The notes under the pieces were generated by a model, which saw only the letters and a program-made list of their open reading frames with translations, searched no databases and was not told the origin of the DNA. This document shows positions 6,894 through 8,822 of a DNA stretch of 8,822 nucleotides, piece by piece. Location of the stretch: contig PAMR01000034.1 in NCBI GenBank assembly GCA_002708205.1, positions 83,839 through 92,660 on the forward strand. Direction: 5' to 3'. A program made the position numbers and the translations under genes. Position 1 is the first letter of the stretch, and each line of letters begins with the position of its first letter. The DNA is from Gammaproteobacteria bacterium. GTDB taxonomy: Bacteria > Pseudomonadota > Gammaproteobacteria > Pseudomonadales > Azotimanducaceae.

Positions 6894-6901
6894 AAAAAAG
6901 C

Positions 6902-7276
6902 TTGCCAATATACGAGTACGCATGTCGCGATTGCGAACATCAATTTGAAACCATACAAAAGATCAGTGAGGATCCGTTAACCGACTGTCCAAAATGTGGA
7001 AAGTCTCAGTTAAAAAAGCTGATGTCTCGAGCGGCGTTTCGTCTTAAAGGAGCTGGGTGGTACGAGACCGATTTTAAATCATCGGATAAAAGAAACATTG
7101 CAGGAGACTCTAAATCGTCCGACACAAGTGAGTCTGGAGGAAAGTCGGAATCTTCAGGAAATGAGAAATCGGACAGCTCGTCAACAACCGAAGGCCAATC
7201 AAAACCAAAGTCTAGTAAGGAATCTTCGACGAGTTCTACAACGAGTAGCTCACCGCAGGCGAAGAACGATAAATGA
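6902..7276 (+). CDS. FmdB-type putative zinc-ribbon regulatory protein
   Basis: This is a small single-domain protein of 124 residues from the TTG start. The N-terminal domain MPIYEYACRDC...CPKC has Cys8-x2-Cys11 and Cys29-x2-Cys32, a four-cysteine zinc ribbon, followed by the family's LMSRAAFRLKGAGWYETDF region (40-58). FmdB of Methylophilus was linked to regulation of the formamidase/amidase genes, but the role of the widespread short homologues next to aspS is not known. Residues 65-124 are a disordered tail with 22 Ser in 60 residues mixed with Lys, Glu and Thr. The gene precedes aspS by 128 bases on the same strand, an arrangement common in gammaproteobacteria. I see no convincing promoter or terminator in that 128-base gap, only a tandem TCAGGTT repeat (7334-7348), so the two genes may be co-transcribed. 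Confidence 0.9.
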   Translation: MPIYEYACRDCEHQFETIQKISEDPLTDCPKCGKSQLKKLMSRAAFRLKGAGWYETDFKSSDKRNIAGDSKSSDTSESGGKSESSGNEKSDSSSTTEGQSKPKSSKESSTSSTTSSSPQAKNDK

Positions 7277-7333
7277 TGTCTAGGTCCATTTTCCGTGGGT
7301 AGTGCATTAGTTAAACGACAGACAATAAAAATT

Positions 7334-7348
7334 TCAGGTTGTCAGGTT
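7334..7348 (+). repeat. Tandem TCAGGTT repeat upstream of aspS
   Basis: TCAGGTT occurs at 7334-7340 and again at 7342-7348, separated by one G, about 57 bases before the aspS start. It could be a direct-repeat binding site or chance; there is no promoter element spaced to suggest which. Confidence 0.35.
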
Positions 7349-7404
7349 CCGGAAGACTGTGCCTCTTGTGTTAGGCTTGCGGCCCTTTGATCAAGAGTAA
7401 TCGG

Positions 7405-8822
7405 ATGCGCAGTCATTATTGCGGTGAACCTAATATCAAGACAGTCGGTGAGGAAATAGAGCTGACCGGCTGGGTGCATCGCCGCCGTGATCACGGTGGG
7501 GTAATTTTTCTCGACCTGCGTGATCGGTCGGGTATCGTCCAGGTGGTTTTTGATCCTGACACTAAAGAAAGTTTCGAGACGGCAGACCGGGTGCGGAACG
7601 AGTACGTCCTGAAAGCTAAAGGAAGAGTAAGACCAAGGCCTGAAGGAACGGTAAACAGCGAAATGCCAACCGGAGAGATCGAAGTGTTGGGTAGTTCTCT
7701 AGAAATACTAAATGCGTCAGAAACACCGCCCTTTCAGCTCGACGAATATTCATCTGCGGGAGAAGACGTTCGACTAAAATACCGTTTCATCGATCTAAGA
7801 CGACCGGAGATGCAAGAACGGATAAAACTACGAGCCAAAATCTCAGCCTTTGTTAGGAGGTATTTGGAGTCTGAAGGATATTTGGATATTGAAACCCCTA
7901 CGTTGACAAAATCGACGCCTGAGGGAGCGCGCGATTATCTAGTGCCATCGCGTACGCATCCGGGAGAGTTCTTTGCTCTTCCTCAGTCGCCACAGTTATT
8001 TAAGCAACTGTTGATGGTTTCGGGTTTTGATAAGTACTACCAGATTGCTCGTTGTTATCGAGACGAAGATTTGCGGCATGATCGTCAGCCTGAATTTACT
8101 CAAATTGATGTTGAGGCGTCTTTTGTCTCTGAATCTGAAGTAATGGATTTAGCCGAGCGAATGTTGAAACAGTTGTTTAGTGAAGTACTCGGAATAGAGC
8201 TTCCGAATTTTGTGGTAATTACCCATTCGGAAGCTATGCGAATGTACGGCTCAGATCGCCCTGATTTAAGAAATCCTTTGGTCCTTGAGGATATTGACGA
8301 CTTAATGAGAGAGGTGGAGTTTAAGGTTTTTAGTGGGCCTGCTAATGATAATAATAGTCGCGTTGTTGCTTTGAAAGTTCCTAAAGCCGCTGAAACTCTA
8401 TCTCGCAAACAACTCGACGACTATGTAGGGTTTGTCGGGCAGTACGGCGCAAAAGGACTAGCTTACATCAAGGTTAATGATCGTTCGGAAGTCCCAGAAG
8501 GATTGCAGTCACCGATTCTGAAATTTTTGTCTGACGAGGTTATTGAAGCGGTCTTGAATCGCATGGAGGCTTCAAACGGAGATATCATCTTTTTCGGAGC
8601 AGATCTCAAACAAGTAGTGAATGAATCTATGGGGGCTTTCCGTAATCGAGTCGCACAGGATATTGATATTGTTCAGGATGGTTTTGTGCCATGTTGGGTT
8701 ATAGATTGGCCTATGTTTCAAAAAAATCGCGATGGTCAGTGGGCGGCCGAACATCACCCGTTTACGCAACCGACTGGCACCCCTAAGGATGTGCTAAATG
8801 ATCCGGAAACGATCCAAGCAAG
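7405..8822 (+). CDS. aspS: Aspartyl-tRNA synthetase (right end cut by window), probably non-discriminating
   Basis: This cytosolic class IIb synthetase charges tRNA with aspartate. About 472 codons are present of an expected 590 or so, with no stop before the window edge. The start at 7405 gives MRSHYCG, the family N-terminus; a weak AAGAG lies 7 bases before it. An in-frame TTG at 7387 is less likely. In order: an OB-fold anticodon domain (about 1-105); the flipping loop TPEGARDYLVPSR (171-183) with Glu173; QSPQLFK (194-200); motif 2 with RCYRDEDLRHDRQPEFTQID (216-235); the bacterial GAD insertion (about 285-420); and HHPFT (450-454). Motif 3 lies beyond the edge. His30 and Gly81 are at positions where E. 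coli has Leu30 and Lys, and match the Pseudomonas aeruginosa enzyme that also charges tRNA-Asn. It follows the FmdB-type gene on the same strand. Confidence 0.98.
   Translation, partial: MRSHYCGEPNIKTVGEEIELTGWVHRRRDHGGVIFLDLRDRSGIVQVVFDPDTKESFETADRVRNEYVLKAKGRVRPRPEGTVNSEMPTGEIEVLGSSLEILNASETPPFQLDEYSSAGEDVRLKYRFIDLRRPEMQERIKLRAKISAFVRRYLESEGYLDIETPTLTKSTPEGARDYLVPSRTHPGEFFALPQSPQLFKQLLMVSGFDKYYQIARCYRDEDLRHDRQPEFTQIDVEASFVSESEVMDLAERMLKQLFSEVLGIELPNFVVITHSEAMRMYGSDRPDLRNPLVLEDIDDLMREVEFKVFSGPANDNNSRVVALKVPKAAETLSRKQLDDYVGFVGQYGAKGLAYIKVNDRSEVPEGLQSPILKFLSDEVIEAVLNRMEASNGDIIFFGADLKQVVNESMGAFRNRVAQDIDIVQDGFVPCWVIDWPMFQKNRDGQWAAEHHPFTQPTGTPKDVLNDPETIQA

Noticed and set aside
6836..6901. N-terminal extension of the FmdB-type protein from the ATG at 6836
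   Set aside because: It is encoded by the T-tract, lacks a ribosome site, and precedes the conserved MPIYEYAC start, which has GGAG eight bases upstream of a TTG.
7361..7376. Hairpin GCCT/AGGC in the aspS leader, considered as an attenuator
   Set aside because: It has only four pairs with an eight-base loop and no T-run or leader peptide; it is within chance expectation.
8100..8769. Minus-strand frames of 102 and 65 codons within aspS
   Set aside because: They are antisense to conserved aspS coding sequence with no recognisable product.

Overview
The window looks like chromosomal DNA from a free-living gammaproteobacterium of moderate, slightly AT-rich composition. The best taxonomic pointers are the aspartyl-tRNA synthetase, whose N-terminus reads like the Pseudomonas enzyme, the bacterial-type prolyl-tRNA synthetase with an editing insertion, and the grouping of a YihY-type membrane protein, a thioredoxin-like lipoprotein, proS, an FmdB-type zinc ribbon and aspS. 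As I recall, a comparable neighbourhood occurs in Pseudomonas. I see no insertion sequence, tRNA, rRNA, CRISPR array or phage gene.

Layout. Bases 1-4385 are read rightward and look like one transcription unit: the last codons of an unknown upstream gene (ATGA overlap), a MacA-like lipoprotein adaptor, a MacB/FtsX-type ABC permease, a YihY-family membrane protein, and a TlpA-like thioredoxin lipoprotein that overlaps the YihY gene by 17 bases. The adaptor and permease should form the periplasmic and membrane parts of a tripartite ABC efflux pump. No ATPase gene lies between or after them, so it is either just upstream of the window or elsewhere.

Bases 4420-6650 are read leftward: an HU-family DNA-binding protein with a lysine/alanine-rich, histone H1-like N-terminal tail, a strong intrinsic terminator, then proS. 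The thioredoxin-like gene and proS are convergent.

Bases 6651-6901 form a divergent control region. It holds a good sigma70-type promoter for the HU-like gene with an inverted repeat in its spacer, and a striking T-rich leader in front of the rightward FmdB-type gene. That gene most likely starts at a TTG, not at the upstream ATG. After a 128-base gap, aspS runs off the right end of the window with about 472 codons present.

Nothing here is clearly a new biological system. The most informative points are sequence marks of a non-discriminating aspartyl-tRNA synthetase, the tailed HU protein and its promoter architecture, and the efflux module lacking a visible ATPase.
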